Assembly: GCA_020847095.1 (NCBI GenBank)
Contig: JADLCR010000076.1
Location: forward strand, 1 to 55,490
Source of the DNA: Oligoflexia bacterium
GTDB taxonomy: Bacteria; Bdellovibrionota; Bdellovibrionia; JABDDW01
Direction of reading: 5' to 3'
Length of the DNA: 55,490 nt
A program made the position numbers and the translations under genes. The notes beneath the pieces are model-generated. The model made no database searches and was not told where the DNA came from. It was given only the letters and a program-made list of their open reading frames with translations. This document shows, one piece after another, positions 8,198-18,205 of this stretch (its first letter is position 1; every line of letters starts with the position of its first letter).

Positions 8198-8940
8198 CGG
8201 CTTCGATCCTCCTCAGTAATCTCGGCCAAGAAGTCTTTTACAAGCGGCACTTGGCTCTTCAATAGCTCCGAGGGAGTTCCTAATGCGATTAATTGTCCTT
8301 GATCTAAGACGGCAATGCGATCTGCAATTTCAAGCGCACAATGCATGTCGTGAGACACGACTATCGAAGTCGTGTTGAGCTTTCTTGAAAGTTCAGAAAT
8401 CAGGCGATTGATGGCATTGGTCGTGACGGGGTCCAGACCCGTTGTTGGTTCGTCAAACAACAGATAGCGAGGCTCGACAGCAATTGTTCGAGCTAAGGAA
8501 ACTCGTTTCTGCATCCCGTAGCTGATTTGCGGCGGCAGCTTGTCCTCAACTCCCTCTAAATGAACAAGGTCGAGACACTCGGTCACTCGCTTTTTCACTT
8601 CTTCTGGAGTCATGCCGGGAAAGTGTCTTCTCAATCCAAAGGCCACATTTTCGTAAACGGTTAGTGAGTCAAAAAGCGCTGGATGCTGAAAGACCATCCC
8701 ACACATCTTGCGAACCTCGAAGTATTCTTCTTCGCTCAATTTTGAAATCTCGCGACCCTCGAGGAGTATTTGACCGGACTCTGGTTTTAAAAGTCCGACA
8801 ATGTTTTTAAGTAGAACGGATTTTCCGGTTCCCGATCGGCCTAAGACGAATAAAATCTCGCCTTCCGAAATCGCTAAACTAATCCCCTTAAGGACTTCTT
8901 GAGATCCAAAGCGTTTAGTGAGGTTTTTTACTTCAAGCAA
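8185..8940 (-). CDS. mlaF: MlaF-type ABC ATPase with degenerate signature motif
   Basis: A 251-residue ATPase from a TTG start at 8940. The start has GGTGAGG six bases ahead and overlaps the previous gene by eight bases; an upstream TTG at 9018 would add 26 residues unlike the family. Walker A is GRSGTGKS (34-41), Walker B is LLFDEPTTGLDP with the catalytic Glu, and the H-loop SHDM keeps its His. The ABC signature, normally SGGxQ, reads SYGMQ. The adjacent ATPase has the opposite set of defects, so the two look made to work as a heterodimer. It powers the MlaE permeases (family knowledge). Confidence 0.88.
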   Translation of the reverse strand: MLEVKNLTKRFGSQEVLKGISLAISEGEILFVLGRSGTGKSVLLKNIVGLLKPESGQILLEGREISKLSEEEYFEVRKMCGMVFQHPALFDSLTVYENVAFGLRRHFPGMTPEEVKKRVTECLDLVHLEGVEDKLPPQISYGMQKRVSLARTIAVEPRYLLFDEPTTGLDPVTTNAINRLISELSRKLNTTSIVVSHDMHCALEIADRIAVLDQGQLIALGTPSELLKSQVPLVKDFLAEITEEDRSRWLS

Positions 8941-9670
8941 TGCGCACCTCACCGCGAATAAAGGCCTGCACGCGACGATCCGAATGCTTTTGTGTTTCTG
9001 CAACTCCGCCGGTGACAATGAGCTCCCGATCCGTCAGCAAACCCATGCGATCGGCCATTTGGTAAGCGCGATTCATATCGTTGGTGATCGATACAACTGT
9101 GGTTTTGAATTCTTTGTTCAATCTAATGATCAGGTCAATGATCAGGCGACTTGTGATGGGATCGAGCCCCGCTGTTGGATCGTCGTAGAAAATAATTTCT
9201 GGCTTCAAAATAAGCGCCCGGGCCACGCCCACACGTTTTTGCATGCCGCCCGAAATCTCATCCGGGAATTTTTGAGCGGCATGCGGAAGACCAACGGCCT
9301 CCAAAAACCAGTTGACCCGATCTTGTATTTCACTATCAGAAAGGTCCGATGACTCGCGCAATGGAAAAGCTAAATTTTCAAACACCGTAAAACTGTCAAA
9401 TAAAGCGTTTTTTTGAAAAACCATCCCCATCCTTCGAAAAAGCTTTTCTTGATCACTCTTCGAAAGACGATGAATTTCTTCTCCGCCGATCAAAACTTTT
9501 CCAGAACTGGGACGAACAAGGCCCGCAATGGTTTTGATGAGCACCGACTTTCCGGCGCCACTTGGTCCGACGATAACAAAGGTTTCTCCCTTGCCGACTT
9601 TCAGATTAACATCGCAAAGGAGTGGCTTTTGATTGTCAAAGCTAACGGTCAACTGGCTCACTTCAATCAT
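8933..9670 (-). CDS. mlaF: MlaF-type ABC ATPase with degenerate catalytic residues
   Basis: A 245-residue ATPase, first gene of the lipid-transport operon. Walker A GPSGAGKS (35-42) and the signature SGGMQKRVGVARAL are normal. The Walker B reads IIFYDDPTAGLDP, with Asp where the catalytic Glu belongs. The H-loop reads SITNDMNRAY, with Asn where His belongs. In ABC transporters these two changes cripple ATP hydrolysis at the site built on this subunit's Walker motifs. The intact signature can still serve the partner's site. The ATG at 9670 is preceded by an AAGGA that is too close to be ideal. It is divergent from icd across 146 bases. Confidence 0.87.
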   Translation of the reverse strand: MIEVSQLTVSFDNQKPLLCDVNLKVGKGETFVIVGPSGAGKSVLIKTIAGLVRPSSGKVLIGGEEIHRLSKSDQEKLFRRMGMVFQKNALFDSFTVFENLAFPLRESSDLSDSEIQDRVNWFLEAVGLPHAAQKFPDEISGGMQKRVGVARALILKPEIIFYDDPTAGLDPITSRLIIDLIIRLNKEFKTTVVSITNDMNRAYQMADRMGLLTDRELIVTGGVAETQKHSDRRVQAFIRGEVRIA

Positions 9671-9816
9671 TCCTTCATCGTCATTCTAAGAAAGAACGAT
9701 TGCAAGTAGTTAATGCGTCATGTCACTATCATTTAACTTGCGCCCCACACGGAGGGTCGATAAACACGAAAGATACACTCGACATCTGAAGAATATGTCA
9801 ATGAAGAGAGGTTTTT

Positions 9817-11064
9817 ATGCCGAGTTTTGAGCGCGTCAAAGTTCCGTCTGGTGAAAAGATTAAAATTCTATCAAACGGGACGGTTCAGGTTCCTGAAAAT
9901 CCCATTCTTTGTTTTATTGAAGGCGACGGGACCGGATCGGATATCTGGAAAGCTTCGCAAAGAGTTTTTGATGCGGCCGTTGAAAAGGCGTACGCCGGAA
10001 GAAGAAAAATTTCTTGGTGTGAGGTTTACGCTGGCGACAAGGCTAAGGAAGTCTATAACGGAAACATTTTTCCTCAAGAAACGCTCGATGCCATAAAAGA
10101 ATTTGTAGTGGCCATTAAAGGTCCCCTGTCAACTCCGGTTGGCGGAGGATTTCGCTCTCTCAATGTTGCCATGAGAAAAGATTTGGATCTCTACGCCTGC
10201 GTGAGACCGGTGAAATGGTACCCTGGGGTACCTTCGCCCGTCATAGCCCCTGAAAAGGTGAACATGACCATTTTCAGAGAAAACACCGAAGACGTTTACG
10301 CCGGTGTTGAGTGGCAAGCGGGCTCACCCGAAGCCAATAAAGTGATTCAAGTCATTCGAGAACTTAAAAAAGATGTCCGGGAGCTTTCTGCCATTGGCAT
10401 TAAGCCCATCAGTGAGTTTGGCTCCAAGCGTTTGGTGAGAAAGGCGATCAAGTACGCCATCGAAAATCGCTTGCCTAGCGTCACCCTTGTTCACAAAGGC
10501 AATATCATGAAGTTTACTGAAGGCGCCTTTAAAGATTGGGGCTATCAGGTCGCCGCTCAAGAGTTTGGCGATGTCACTGTCACGGAAACAGACTTGTCAG
10601 AAAAATTTAATAACAAAACGCCCGCGGGAAAAATCGTCATCAAAGATCGCATTGCGGACAACATGTTTCAGCAAGCGCTTTTGCGTCCTGACGAATATTC
10701 CGTTTTAGTGACAACTAATTTGAATGGGGATTACCTTAGTGATGCCCTCGCCGCTCAAGTTGGCGGACTCGGCATTGCCCCCGGTGGAAACATCGGCGAC
10801 GGCTTTGCCGTATTTGAGGCCACTCACGGAACGGCTCCAAAATACGCCGGTCAAGACAAAGTCAATCCGGGCTCCGTGATTCTCAGCGGCGTCATGATGC
10901 TCGAATACCTCGGCTGGAAGGAAGCGGCCGCGTTGATAGAAAAAGGCATGACCCGCGCCATTGCCAACAAAACTGTCACTTATGATTTTGAACGGCAAAT
11001 GAAAGGCGCTAAGCTTTTGAAGTGTTCAGAATTTGGATCAGAAATCATCGCTCAAATGAAGTGA
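9817..11064 (+). CDS. icd: Isocitrate dehydrogenase, NADP-type
   Basis: A 415-residue enzyme close in length to the E. coli dimeric NADP isocitrate dehydrogenase. It converts isocitrate to 2-oxoglutarate and CO2 in the TCA cycle. Seen are the substrate loop with [18 protein letters not shown] (Ser, Asn and Arg ligands), [14 protein letters not shown], the [15 protein letters not shown] segment, [11 protein letters not shown] (metal-binding Asp) and [20 protein letters not shown], the NADP-binding region. The ATG at 9817 has AAGAGAGG ahead. It leads a four-gene TCA cluster with 12 bases to the next gene. Confidence 0.95.
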   Translation: MPSFERVKVPSGEKIKILSNGTVQVPENPILCFIEGDGTGSDIWKASQRVFDAAVEKAYAGRRKISWCEVYAGDKAKEVYNGNIFPQETLDAIKEFVVAIKGPLSTPVGGGFRSLNVAMRKDLDLYACVRPVKWYPGVPSPVIAPEKVNMTIFRENTEDVYAGVEWQAGSPEANKVIQVIRELKKDVRELSAIGIKPISEFGSKRLVRKAIKYAIENRLPSVTLVHKGNIMKFTEGAFKDWGYQVAAQEFGDVTVTETDLSEKFNNKTPAGKIVIKDRIADNMFQQALLRPDEYSVLVTTNLNGDYLSDALAAQVGGLGIAPGGNIGDGFAVFEATHGTAPKYAGQDKVNPGSVILSGVMMLEYLGWKEAAALIEKGMTRAIANKTVTYDFERQMKGAKLLKCSEFGSEIIAQMK

Positions 11065-11076
11065 GGAGACACAATC

Positions 11077-12006
11077 ATGAAACGAGCCAAGATTACTGTA
11101 GTTGGAGCAGGATTTGTCGGATCAACGGCCGCACACTGGGCCGCCGCTAAAGAATTGGGAGACGTGGTTCTCTTAGACATCAACGAAGGTGCTGCCAAAG
11201 GAAAAGCACTCGACCTTTTCGAAGCTTCTCCGGTTGAGCAATTCGATTCCCGAGTCAAAGGAACCGCTGACTACAAAGACACGGCTAACTCAGATGTCGT
11301 TATTATCACCGCCGGCCTTCCAAGAAAGCCCGGCATGAGCCGTGATGAACTACTTGCTGTTAATAGTAAAATAGTGCGTGAGTGCACCGAGGGGATTGTG
11401 AAGTATTCTCCTCAAGCCGTTTTGATTATCGTCTCCAACCCCTTAGATGCCATGGCTTACGTCGCTATGAAGACTTCGGGATTTCCTCGCAATCGCGTCC
11501 TTGGAATGGCGGGCGTGCTTGATACGGCGAGATTTCGCTCGTTTATTGCAGAAGCATTAGATGTCAGCGTTAAAGATGTGCAAGCTATCGTGCTCGGCGG
11601 ACATGGCGATACCATGGTACCGATGCCAAGACATTGCTCCGTTGGCGGAGTGCCCATCACTGAAATGATGCCCAAAGATCAACTCGACAAACTGATTCAA
11701 AGAACCCGCGATGGCGGAGCCGAAATTGTGAATTTATTGAAAACAGGTTCGGCCTATTACGCTCCTTCAGCAGCGGCCGTGCAAATGGCAGAGGCTATTA
11801 TCAAAGATCAAAAGCGCATTCTGCCTTGTGCCGTTCATCTCGATGGTGAATATGGCGTTAAAGGACTTTTTATTGGCGTGTTGGCTAAACTTGGAGCCTC
11901 GGGCCTTGAAAAAGTAATCGAAATTAAGCTTAACGAAGAAGAGCAAACTCATCTCAACAAGAGCATCAGTGCCGTAAAAGAACTTGTGGGCGCACTTAAA
12001 TTATAA
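11077..12006 (+). CDS. mdh: Malate dehydrogenase (LDH-like type)
   Basis: A 309-residue NAD-dependent malate dehydrogenase that interconverts malate and oxaloacetate. The N-terminal Rossmann motif is [12 protein letters not shown], with Asp in LLDIN for NAD binding. [17 protein letters not shown] carries the two Arg of the substrate loop that select malate over lactate. VSNPLDAM and GGHGDTMVP carry the catalytic Asn/Asp/His elements. The length and the RKPGMSR loop match the LDH-like MDH group found in many non-enteric bacteria. A GAGGAG precedes the ATG. It lies 12 bases after icd and 12 before sucC. Confidence 0.95.
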   Translation: MKRAKITVVGAGFVGSTAAHWAAAKELGDVVLLDINEGAAKGKALDLFEASPVEQFDSRVKGTADYKDTANSDVVIITAGLPRKPGMSRDELLAVNSKIVRECTEGIVKYSPQAVLIIVSNPLDAMAYVAMKTSGFPRNRVLGMAGVLDTARFRSFIAEALDVSVKDVQAIVLGGHGDTMVPMPRHCSVGGVPITEMMPKDQLDKLIQRTRDGGAEIVNLLKTGSAYYAPSAAAVQMAEAIIKDQKRILPCAVHLDGEYGVKGLFIGVLAKLGASGLEKVIEIKLNEEEQTHLNKSISAVKELVGALKL

Positions 12007-12018
12007 AGGACACCATCA

Positions 12019-13188
12019 ATGAATATTCACGAGTATCAAGCTAAGGGACTATTGGCTCGCATGGGAGTAAAAGTTCCCGCCGGTCAAGTGGCCTTCACGG
12101 CCGATGAGGCGACCCAAGCCGCCAAAAAAATTGGAGGCTCGGTTTGGGTTGTAAAAGCCCAAATTCACGCCGGTGGCCGTGGCAAAGGGGGCGGAGTTAA
12201 AGTTGTTAAGTCCCTGGACGAAGTGACTTCGCAAGCCAAAAAAATGATCGGCATGCAGCTCGTCACTCATCAAACCGGTCCCGAAGGTCGCAAAGTTGGA
12301 AAAGTTTTGATCGAAGCTGGTTGCCAAATTAAAAAAGAATATTACGTTGGATGCGTTCTCGATCGTGCCACCAGTCGAGTGGTGATGATGGCCAGCTCCG
12401 AAGGCGGCGTCGAGATCGAAGAGGTTGCCGAAAAGCATCCTGAGAAAATCCACAAAGAAGTTATTGATCCCGTCTCCGGCCTATCTGGCTATCAGGCGCG
12501 AAAGCTTGCTTTCAAGATCGGTATCCCTGCAGCTTCACTCAATAAAGCGGTTGGATTTTTCACCAGCCTCTATGACGCCTTTATTAAATACGACTGTTCC
12601 ATAGCGGAAATTAATCCGCTGATTGAAACTCAAGACGGCGACATTATGGCTCTCGATGCCAAAATGAACTTTGATGATAACGCTCTTTATCGCCACCCGG
12701 AAATCGTAGAGCTTCGCGATCTCGCCGAAGAAAATCCTAATGAAATCGAAGCTAGCAAGTTTGGCCTCAGCTACATTTCGCTTGATGGAAATATTGGCTG
12801 TCTGGTGAACGGTGCCGGACTCGCGATGGCCACTATGGATATTATCAAACTTGCCGGTGGTGAGCCCGCCAACTTTTTGGATGTGGGTGGAGGAGCCGAC
12901 AAAGCCAAAGTTACGGCCGCCTTCAAAATCATTCTTTCCGATCCTAACGTAAAAGCGATTTTAGTGAATATCTTTGGCGGCATCATGAAGTGTGACATCA
13001 TTGCTGAGGGCGTTATTGCCGCTGCAAAAGAAGTGGGACTGAAAGTTCCTTTGGTTGTGCGACTCGAAGGAACAAATGCCGACAAAGGAAAGCAAATACT
13101 CAATTCGTCTGGGCTTCAGATCACTGCCGCCGACGGCATGGGCGATGCCGCCCAAAAAGTAGTCGCAGCCGCTAAGGGAGCAAAATAA
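12019..13188 (+). CDS. sucC: Succinyl-CoA synthetase beta subunit
   Basis: A 389-residue subunit beginning [20 protein letters not shown], the standard SucC start. An ATP-grasp domain occupies roughly residues 1-230 with [20 protein letters not shown]. The C-terminal CoA-ligase-like domain contains [13 protein letters not shown] and [17 protein letters not shown]. With the alpha subunit it makes ATP or GTP from succinyl-CoA in the TCA cycle. AAAGGA precedes the ATG. The stop TAA overlaps the sucD start by one base, which implies coupled translation of the two subunits in equal amounts. Confidence 0.96.
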   Translation: MNIHEYQAKGLLARMGVKVPAGQVAFTADEATQAAKKIGGSVWVVKAQIHAGGRGKGGGVKVVKSLDEVTSQAKKMIGMQLVTHQTGPEGRKVGKVLIEAGCQIKKEYYVGCVLDRATSRVVMMASSEGGVEIEEVAEKHPEKIHKEVIDPVSGLSGYQARKLAFKIGIPAASLNKAVGFFTSLYDAFIKYDCSIAEINPLIETQDGDIMALDAKMNFDDNALYRHPEIVELRDLAEENPNEIEASKFGLSYISLDGNIGCLVNGAGLAMATMDIIKLAGGEPANFLDVGGGADKAKVTAAFKIILSDPNVKAILVNIFGGIMKCDIIAEGVIAAAKEVGLKVPLVVRLEGTNADKGKQILNSSGLQITAADGMGDAAQKVVAAAKGAK

Positions 13189-14057
13189 TGAGCATCATGA
13201 TCAGTAAAAACACGAAGGTTATTTGCCAAGGCATTACCGGATCCCAAGGCACGTTTCATACAAAACAAGCCATTGAGTACGGCACCAAAATGGTGGGCGG
13301 AGTCACACCGGGCAAAGGCGGAACTCAACACGAGGGGCTTCCGGTATTTGACACGGTCGATGAGGCCGTTAAAAAAACCGGAGCCAATGCGAGCGTCATT
13401 TATGTTCCTCCTCCATTTGCTGCCGATGCCATTATGGAAGCCGTTGATGCTGGAATTGAGTTGGTCGTCTGCATCACTGAAGGAATTCCCGTTTTAGATA
13501 TGGTCAAAGTGAAGCGATTCATGCAAGGCAAGAAATCTCGTCTTATTGGGCCCAACTGCCCCGGAGTTATCACCCCAGGGGAATGTAAGATTGGAATTAT
13601 GCCCGGTCACATTCACAAGCCCGGGCGCATTGGGGTGCTATCACGATCGGGCACTCTCACCTATGAGGCCGTCGGACAGCTCTCGAAGCTTGGAATCGGC
13701 CAAAGCACCTGTGTTGGAATTGGGGGCGATCCGGTAAATGGTACGAATTTTATCGACGTCCTTGAAATGTTCGCTCAAGACTCCGGAACCGACGCGGTCA
13801 TTATGATCGGAGAAATTGGCGGATCCGCTGAAGAAGAAGCAGCCCACTGGATCAAAAAGAATATGAAAAAGCCGGTTGTTTCGTTTATTGCAGGAGCGAC
13901 GGCCCCTCCAGGAAAGCGCATGGGTCACGCTGGTGCCATTATCAGCGGAGGACACGGAACGGCTGCTGAAAAATTTGAGGCCCTTCAATCTGCTGGATGC
14001 AAGATCGCTCGAAGTCCCGCTGAATTGGGTTCAACGCTTAAAGCCGCTTTAAGGTAA
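13188..14057 (+). CDS. sucD: Succinyl-CoA synthetase alpha subunit
   Basis: A 289-residue subunit with the CoA-binding Rossmann domain starting near [20 protein letters not shown]. The GGVTPGKGG loop and IGPNCPGVI are seen. The phosphohistidine site is [21 protein letters not shown] near residue 246. The ATG at 13188 overlaps the sucC stop; an internal ATG nine bases later would remove only three residues and cannot be excluded. The 3' end overlaps the convergent secreted gene by nine bases, so no terminator lies between them. Confidence 0.96.
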   Translation: MSIMISKNTKVICQGITGSQGTFHTKQAIEYGTKMVGGVTPGKGGTQHEGLPVFDTVDEAVKKTGANASVIYVPPPFAADAIMEAVDAGIELVVCITEGIPVLDMVKVKRFMQGKKSRLIGPNCPGVITPGECKIGIMPGHIHKPGRIGVLSRSGTLTYEAVGQLSKLGIGQSTCVGIGGDPVNGTNFIDVLEMFAQDSGTDAVIMIGEIGGSAEEEAAHWIKKNMKKPVVSFIAGATAPPGKRMGHAGAIISGGHGTAAEKFEALQSAGCKIARSPAELGSTLKAALR

Positions 14058-14735
14058 GTTGAAACAAGCAGGCTTGATCGCTAATCGGGCCTGAGCCAAA
14101 GTATGATCAGCTAAGCTTGTTAGGTCGACTTGTAGTCGAATGGCATAGTACCGAATAATATCTTTGTCCCAAAAATCCTTAAGAATAAATCGCGAACTCG
14201 GAACAAATTCTTTCTTAAGAAACTCTTCTTCGGAGTACTGGGAATCGTCCTTCATTTGTGCCATGAGGGCCGTCAGTGATTCTGTGATTTCAACGGCTTT
14301 TTCGGGATTCAATGAGTAGGTTTTTGAAATTTGTGCTTTGATAAGTTCAATTTGCATATAACGATAACTTGAAGTGGGTTCGTCACTATAAGATATTCTG
14401 CCGTACTCGGGAATAAGCTGCTTAATCATGATTTCCTTTTCAACGCTTGGTTGCGTCAGCCATGGAACCAATCCCTCATATACTTTCAAAAGCGCTCGCG
14501 ATGTGATCCAAAACATATGTTGATCCATCCCTCGATCGCTTTTGCTCGCCAGGGCATATTTTTCCACAGCAGAACTGAGCTTGGAAACTTCAGCTTGACC
14601 ACCTTCGTTGATTTTGTGAATCGCGGCCAAGGCAAGAGGCGATAGCTCAATTTGCTTAGAACAAGGGGCTTCTTGGGCCAAGGAAGGACCAGAATGGAAC
14701 ACAAATCCTAGACACACCAGGCAATTTTTCCACAT
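14049..14735 (-). CDS. Secreted helical protein of unknown function
   Basis: A 228-residue protein with a signal peptide ([20 protein letters not shown], cut near AQE). The mature part is predominantly charged and helical, with one cysteine near each end (PCSKQ and KPACF), a possible disulfide. No domain was recognised. The ATG at 14735 has a purine-rich GAGAGAG upstream. It is convergent with sucD, overlapping by nine bases, and divergent from ndk across 147 bases. Confidence 0.7.
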   Translation of the reverse strand: MWKNCLVCLGFVFHSGPSLAQEAPCSKQIELSPLALAAIHKINEGGQAEVSKLSSAVEKYALASKSDRGMDQHMFWITSRALLKVYEGLVPWLTQPSVEKEIMIKQLIPEYGRISYSDEPTSSYRYMQIELIKAQISKTYSLNPEKAVEITESLTALMAQMKDDSQYSEEEFLKKEFVPSSRFILKDFWDKDIIRYYAIRLQVDLTSLADHTLAQARLAIKPACFNLP

Positions 14736-14882
14736 GGGACGACTCTCTCTCTCGTAGACTTAGTTTTACTCTCTCAAGGCCTTTCCAATTCAATTTCAGG
14801 GCCACAAATCGGATTAACGGGCTTGTCTTGACGGCTGATGGCCCCGTGTGGCACAAACCCAGGTATTAAATAGGAGAACAAT

Positions 14883-15305
14883 ATGGTTGAACAAACCTTC
14901 AGCATCATTAAACCCAATGGCGTCAAAAAAAATGTCGTTGGAAAAATTATCGATCGATTTGAATCCCAAGGCCTTAAAGTGGCCGCGGCGAAACTCGCCC
15001 GCCTTACTAAAAGTCAGGCCGAAGGATTTTACGCCGAACACAAAGAGCGACCATTTTTTGGGGAGCTCGTCAGCTTCATGACCTCGGGACCTGTTTTGCT
15101 TATGGTCTTACAAGGCGACAATGCCGTTGAGAAAAATAGAAAAATCATGGGCGCCACTGATCCGAAAAAGGCTGAAGCCGGAACCATTAGACGAGACTTT
15201 GGAGACAGCGTAGGAGAAAACACCGTTCACGGCTCAGACAGCCCCACAAGCGCCAAGCGAGAAATCGCTTACTTCTTTGACGCCTCCGAAATCTGCAACG
15301 CCTAA
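14883..15305 (+). CDS. ndk: Nucleoside diphosphate kinase
   Basis: A 140-residue enzyme of normal length that balances NTP and dNTP pools by phosphate transfer through a histidine. The N-terminus [15 protein letters not shown] carries the conserved Lys. The active-site motif is NTVHGSDS with His-116, and RRDFG is also present. The ATG at 14883 is preceded by AGGAGAACAAT. The following methyltransferase gene begins 29 bases before this gene's stop, so the two are probably co-transcribed. Confidence 0.96.
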   Translation: MVEQTFSIIKPNGVKKNVVGKIIDRFESQGLKVAAAKLARLTKSQAEGFYAEHKERPFFGELVSFMTSGPVLLMVLQGDNAVEKNRKIMGATDPKKAEAGTIRRDFGDSVGENTVHGSDSPTSAKREIAYFFDASEICNA

Positions 15306-16443
15306 GCCGGGAGACCGGATTAGGCTGCGCATTGACTCGTTGTCTCACGGGGGAAGCGGGGTCGGAAGACACGAAGATTTCGTGTTTTTTGTCCCCTTCA
15401 CTGCCCCCGGAGACTTGATTGAAGCCGAAGTTGTAGAAACCAAGAAAAACTACGGCGATGCGATTTGCCTTTCAATATTGGAGCCCTCGTCCCATAGAAC
15501 GGTTCCCAAATGCCCTGCCTTTGGAACTTGCGGGGGTTGCCAGTGGCAACATGTTAATTACACTGAGCAGCTCCACCAAAAACAACTCATGATTCACCAC
15601 GCGATTTCTCGCATTGCAAAAGAAGAAAGCGTTTCCATTCCGTCGGTGATTCCGTCGGAGTCGCCGTTCGAGTATCGCAATCGAGCCCAGCTGAGAATGA
15701 AAGACGGAGAGGTTGGGTTCTTTCGAAGAAAATCTAACGAAATTGTGGATATTAACCATTGTTACCTTTTAGAACCACCGCTTCAACAAGAGCTCGAAGC
15801 GTTACGCCGACTGGAAACCGAAAAGCCTCACAAATCCATTCATAAAGTCGAAATCTTTTTGGATAAAAAAGGACAGGTTGTTCGAACCGAAAACCGAAAT
15901 CATTCCGAAGATACCGGCTTTTCTCAAATCAACACGAAACAAAATGCCGTCCTCATTGAACATGTTAAACAGGCGCTCGGACCACCAAAGCCTGGAAGAA
16001 ACCATCTCTTGGACTTGTACTGCGGAAACGGCAATTTTTCGTTTCCACTGAACGAAGTGGGCTGGGATGTCTACGGGGTCGATCTTTCCAAGGCGGCTAT
16101 TCACGAAGCTCGTCAAAATTCCAATAGCCTGACGTTTTTTTCGTGCTCCGACGCTATATGGGAAACTCAAAAACTCGCCAAGCGGGGCCGAACGTTCAAC
16201 GCTGTTTTGTTAGACCCTCCTCGCATTGGCGCGGGAGAATCCCTTTGGCCAGCACTTGAGAAGCTCGAACCCGAAGTCATCATTTACATCAGCTGTAACC
16301 CATCAACGTTTTCTAGAGATTGGGCCCGACTTAAAAAGGCAGGTCCCTACAAACTTCATTCACTACAAGGTTTTGATATGTTCCCACAGACTTTTCATGT
16401 GGAACTAATGGCCGTTGCGCATCGCATAAACAATTGTAAATAG
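15277..16443 (+). CDS. RlmD/TrmA-family RNA uracil-5 methyltransferase
   Basis: A 388-residue protein with a TRAM RNA-binding domain (about 12-65). The [4Fe-4S] cysteines are Cys-79, Cys-85, Cys-88 and Cys-162. The SAM site is [15 protein letters not shown], and the catalytic cysteine loop is [12 protein letters not shown]. These features fit the RlmD (RumA)/RlmC group that methylates uracil-5 in 23S rRNA; which uridine is modified cannot be told. The start is a TTG inside the end of ndk. No in-frame ATG exists before the TRAM domain, and the Shine-Dalgarno sequence is weak, so translation may depend on coupling to ndk. Confidence 0.87.
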   Translation: MTPPKSATPKPGDRIRLRIDSLSHGGSGVGRHEDFVFFVPFTAPGDLIEAEVVETKKNYGDAICLSILEPSSHRTVPKCPAFGTCGGCQWQHVNYTEQLHQKQLMIHHAISRIAKEESVSIPSVIPSESPFEYRNRAQLRMKDGEVGFFRRKSNEIVDINHCYLLEPPLQQELEALRRLETEKPHKSIHKVEIFLDKKGQVVRTENRNHSEDTGFSQINTKQNAVLIEHVKQALGPPKPGRNHLLDLYCGNGNFSFPLNEVGWDVYGVDLSKAAIHEARQNSNSLTFFSCSDAIWETQKLAKRGRTFNAVLLDPPRIGAGESLWPALEKLEPEVIIYISCNPSTFSRDWARLKKAGPYKLHSLQGFDMFPQTFHVELMAVAHRINNCK

Positions 16444-16468
16444 CCCAACCATTTGCTAGCGATAAAGT

Positions 16469-17209
16469 ATGAGAAAACTTCTACTTTTAGCCATTTTGTT
16501 CAGTGCCTTTGGATGCAGTTCGGCCGGAGTCAAAAAAGAAAAGGCCCAACTTCATTTGCGCATTGGTACTCAAAACCTCATGAAGGGCTTTTATCCTCAA
16601 GCACTCAAAGAGTTAATCGAAGCCGAAAAGCATGACCCTGAGGATCCGGTGATTCAAAACAATCTGGGGCTTGCGTATTTTGTTCGCAAAGAGTTCGATC
16701 GAGCGCAAATTCATATTTCCAAAGCCGTGCAGCTTAACCCCAACTACACCGACGCAAGAAATAATCTAGGCCGCGTTTTTATTGAAATGGCAAAATATGA
16801 TTCCGCCATTCAAGAACTCTTACTTGTGGGTAAAGACCTTACTTATCCCCAGCCCGAAAAAGCCATGGTAAACCTGGGCATTGCATATATGAAAAAGGGT
16901 GAGCAGGTGCAGGCACAAGAAGCTTTTCGAAAGGCCTTAGAAAGTAACGGTTCGTTTTGCCCCGCTCACAATTATTTCGGGCAGTCCCTATTTAAGGCCC
17001 AAAAATTTGCCGAGGCCTCACAGGCTTTTGAATCCGCCCTACAGAATTGCGGCAACAAGTACGACGAGGCTCACTACTTTAGCGGCCTCACCTATTATAA
17101 ACTGGGTCAGAAAGAAAAGGCTGTTGCGCGGCTTGAAGAAGTCGTTAAGAATTATCCTACGAGTGAGTACGCCACAAAAGCGAAGTCGATGTTAAAAATA
17201 ATCCAATAG
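16469..17209 (+). CDS. TPR lipoprotein, Tgl/PilF/PilW-like
   Basis: A 246-residue lipoprotein. The signal peptide ends in FSAFGCSSAG, with Cys-16 as the lipidated residue. Five to six TPR repeats follow from residue 25, for example NNLGLAYFVRKEFDRAQIHI and NNLGRVFIEMAKYDSAIQEL. TPR lipoproteins of this layout (Tgl in Myxococcus, PilF/PilW elsewhere) assemble the type IVa pilus secretin in the outer membrane. The family assignment rests on architecture, so a general TPR lipoprotein remains possible. It lies 15 bases before the RodZ-like gene. Confidence 0.75.
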   Translation: MRKLLLLAILFSAFGCSSAGVKKEKAQLHLRIGTQNLMKGFYPQALKELIEAEKHDPEDPVIQNNLGLAYFVRKEFDRAQIHISKAVQLNPNYTDARNNLGRVFIEMAKYDSAIQELLLVGKDLTYPQPEKAMVNLGIAYMKKGEQVQAQEAFRKALESNGSFCPAHNYFGQSLFKAQKFAEASQAFESALQNCGNKYDEAHYFSGLTYYKLGQKEKAVARLEEVVKNYPTSEYATKAKSMLKIIQ

Positions 17210-17224
17210 TTGAGCGGGTAAAAA

Positions 17225-18205
17225 ATGAAAGAAATCGGTCAGCAACTTAGAGAACGCCGCGAATCGCTTAAGATTTCTCTTGAAGACGTTTCGATTGCTA
17301 CAAAAATTAATATCAAGATTCTTCAAGCTGTTGAGGACGGTGATCTCAGTCGACTTCCTGCCAAACCATTCATTCGAGGGTTTGTACAATCATATGCCAA
17401 ATACCTGGGTTTAGATGTCAATGAAGTGCTCCGACAATTTAACGAAGCACTTGGCACCGCTAAACCCGTAAGCTCAATGGTTTTACCAGAAACCAATGAC
17501 GTTGAGAAAAATCTGCCCGGGTCGGGAAGAAATATTCTCGCCGTTGCCGCAATTGTGTTGGCCATAATCGTCATCTTGGTGATTCAAAAGGTCATCTCAG
17601 ATCGCGAGCGCGCCATTGAAACCAGCGACACGGCCGCGATCACAGGTTCAAACTCTCCAATCTTAATTGAGTCATCACCGGCCGACATGGGCTTAGGTGA
17701 ATCTTCTCCAACGCCGGTACAAGCGGTCATGCTTGAGTCTCCAACGCCAGCGGTGGCAGTTCTTAAACCAAGTGTGGCTCCAAGCCTCACTCCAACGCCG
17801 TCGCCAAGCGCAACGCCGAAGCCAAGCCCTTCACCGTCGCCGTCACCAAAACCGAGTCCAAGTCCGTCGCCCAAACCAACAGCAACGCCAACACCTGTGG
17901 CAAAGCCCTCAGCTACACCTGTTAAGGCTTCAAGCCCAACGGCAACCGCCGCAGAAGCGACCGGCCAAGTCAGCCAAACTCTGGTCGTTGAAGCCCTGGA
18001 CTCTGTGACACTCAAAGTAAGCATCGATGGCGGAGCTCCTCAAGACGTCACCATGACGGCCGATCAAGTGCTGACTTTTAAAGCTCGTCGAAAACTATCT
18101 GTAACATCACAAAATGGCGGCGCCATTAGTATCATTCACAACGGAAAAGAACTTGGCGTGCCGGGCAATCTGGGGCAACCCAAGACCGTGGTTTTCGGAC
18201 AATGA
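17225..18205 (+). CDS. rodZ: RodZ-like cytoskeletal membrane protein
   Basis: A 326-residue protein. Residues 1-75 form a helix-turn-helix domain (IGQQLRERRESLKISLEDVS, then PAKPFIRGFVQSYAKYLGLD) typical of RodZ. One membrane helix follows at about 104-122. A periplasmic linker of Ser-Pro, Lys-Pro and Thr-Pro repeats spans about 165-240. A C-terminal beta domain (about 243-326) contains VTLKVSIDGG and IIHNGKELG, resembling DUF4115. RodZ anchors MreB and sets rod shape. The linker is encoded by GC-rich short repeats, the only low-complexity coding DNA nearby. The stop overlaps the next start by four bases. Confidence 0.82.
   Translation: MKEIGQQLRERRESLKISLEDVSIATKINIKILQAVEDGDLSRLPAKPFIRGFVQSYAKYLGLDVNEVLRQFNEALGTAKPVSSMVLPETNDVEKNLPGSGRNILAVAAIVLAIIVILVIQKVISDRERAIETSDTAAITGSNSPILIESSPADMGLGESSPTPVQAVMLESPTPAVAVLKPSVAPSLTPTPSPSATPKPSPSPSPSPKPSPSPSPKPTATPTPVAKPSATPVKASSPTATAAEATGQVSQTLVVEALDSVTLKVSIDGGAPQDVTMTADQVLTFKARRKLSVTSQNGGAISIIHNGKELGVPGNLGQPKTVVFGQ

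Noticed and set aside
12049-12453. Minus-strand frame of 134 codons within sucC
   Set aside because: Antisense shadow of a conserved housekeeping gene; no start signals.
14852-14870. TGGCAC upstream of ndk as a sigma-54 promoter
   Set aside because: The GC element at -12 is missing (CAGGT instead of TTGC), so only half of the motif is present.
17780-17930. Short tandem repeats that could be read as CRISPR-like
   Set aside because: They are codon-level Ser-Pro/Lys-Pro repeats inside the RodZ-like gene with no spacers of constant length.
17584-18024. Minus-strand frame of 146 codons rich in Gly and Val
   Set aside because: It is antisense to the Pro/Ser-rich linker of the RodZ-like protein. 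Its composition is just the reverse of that repeat.
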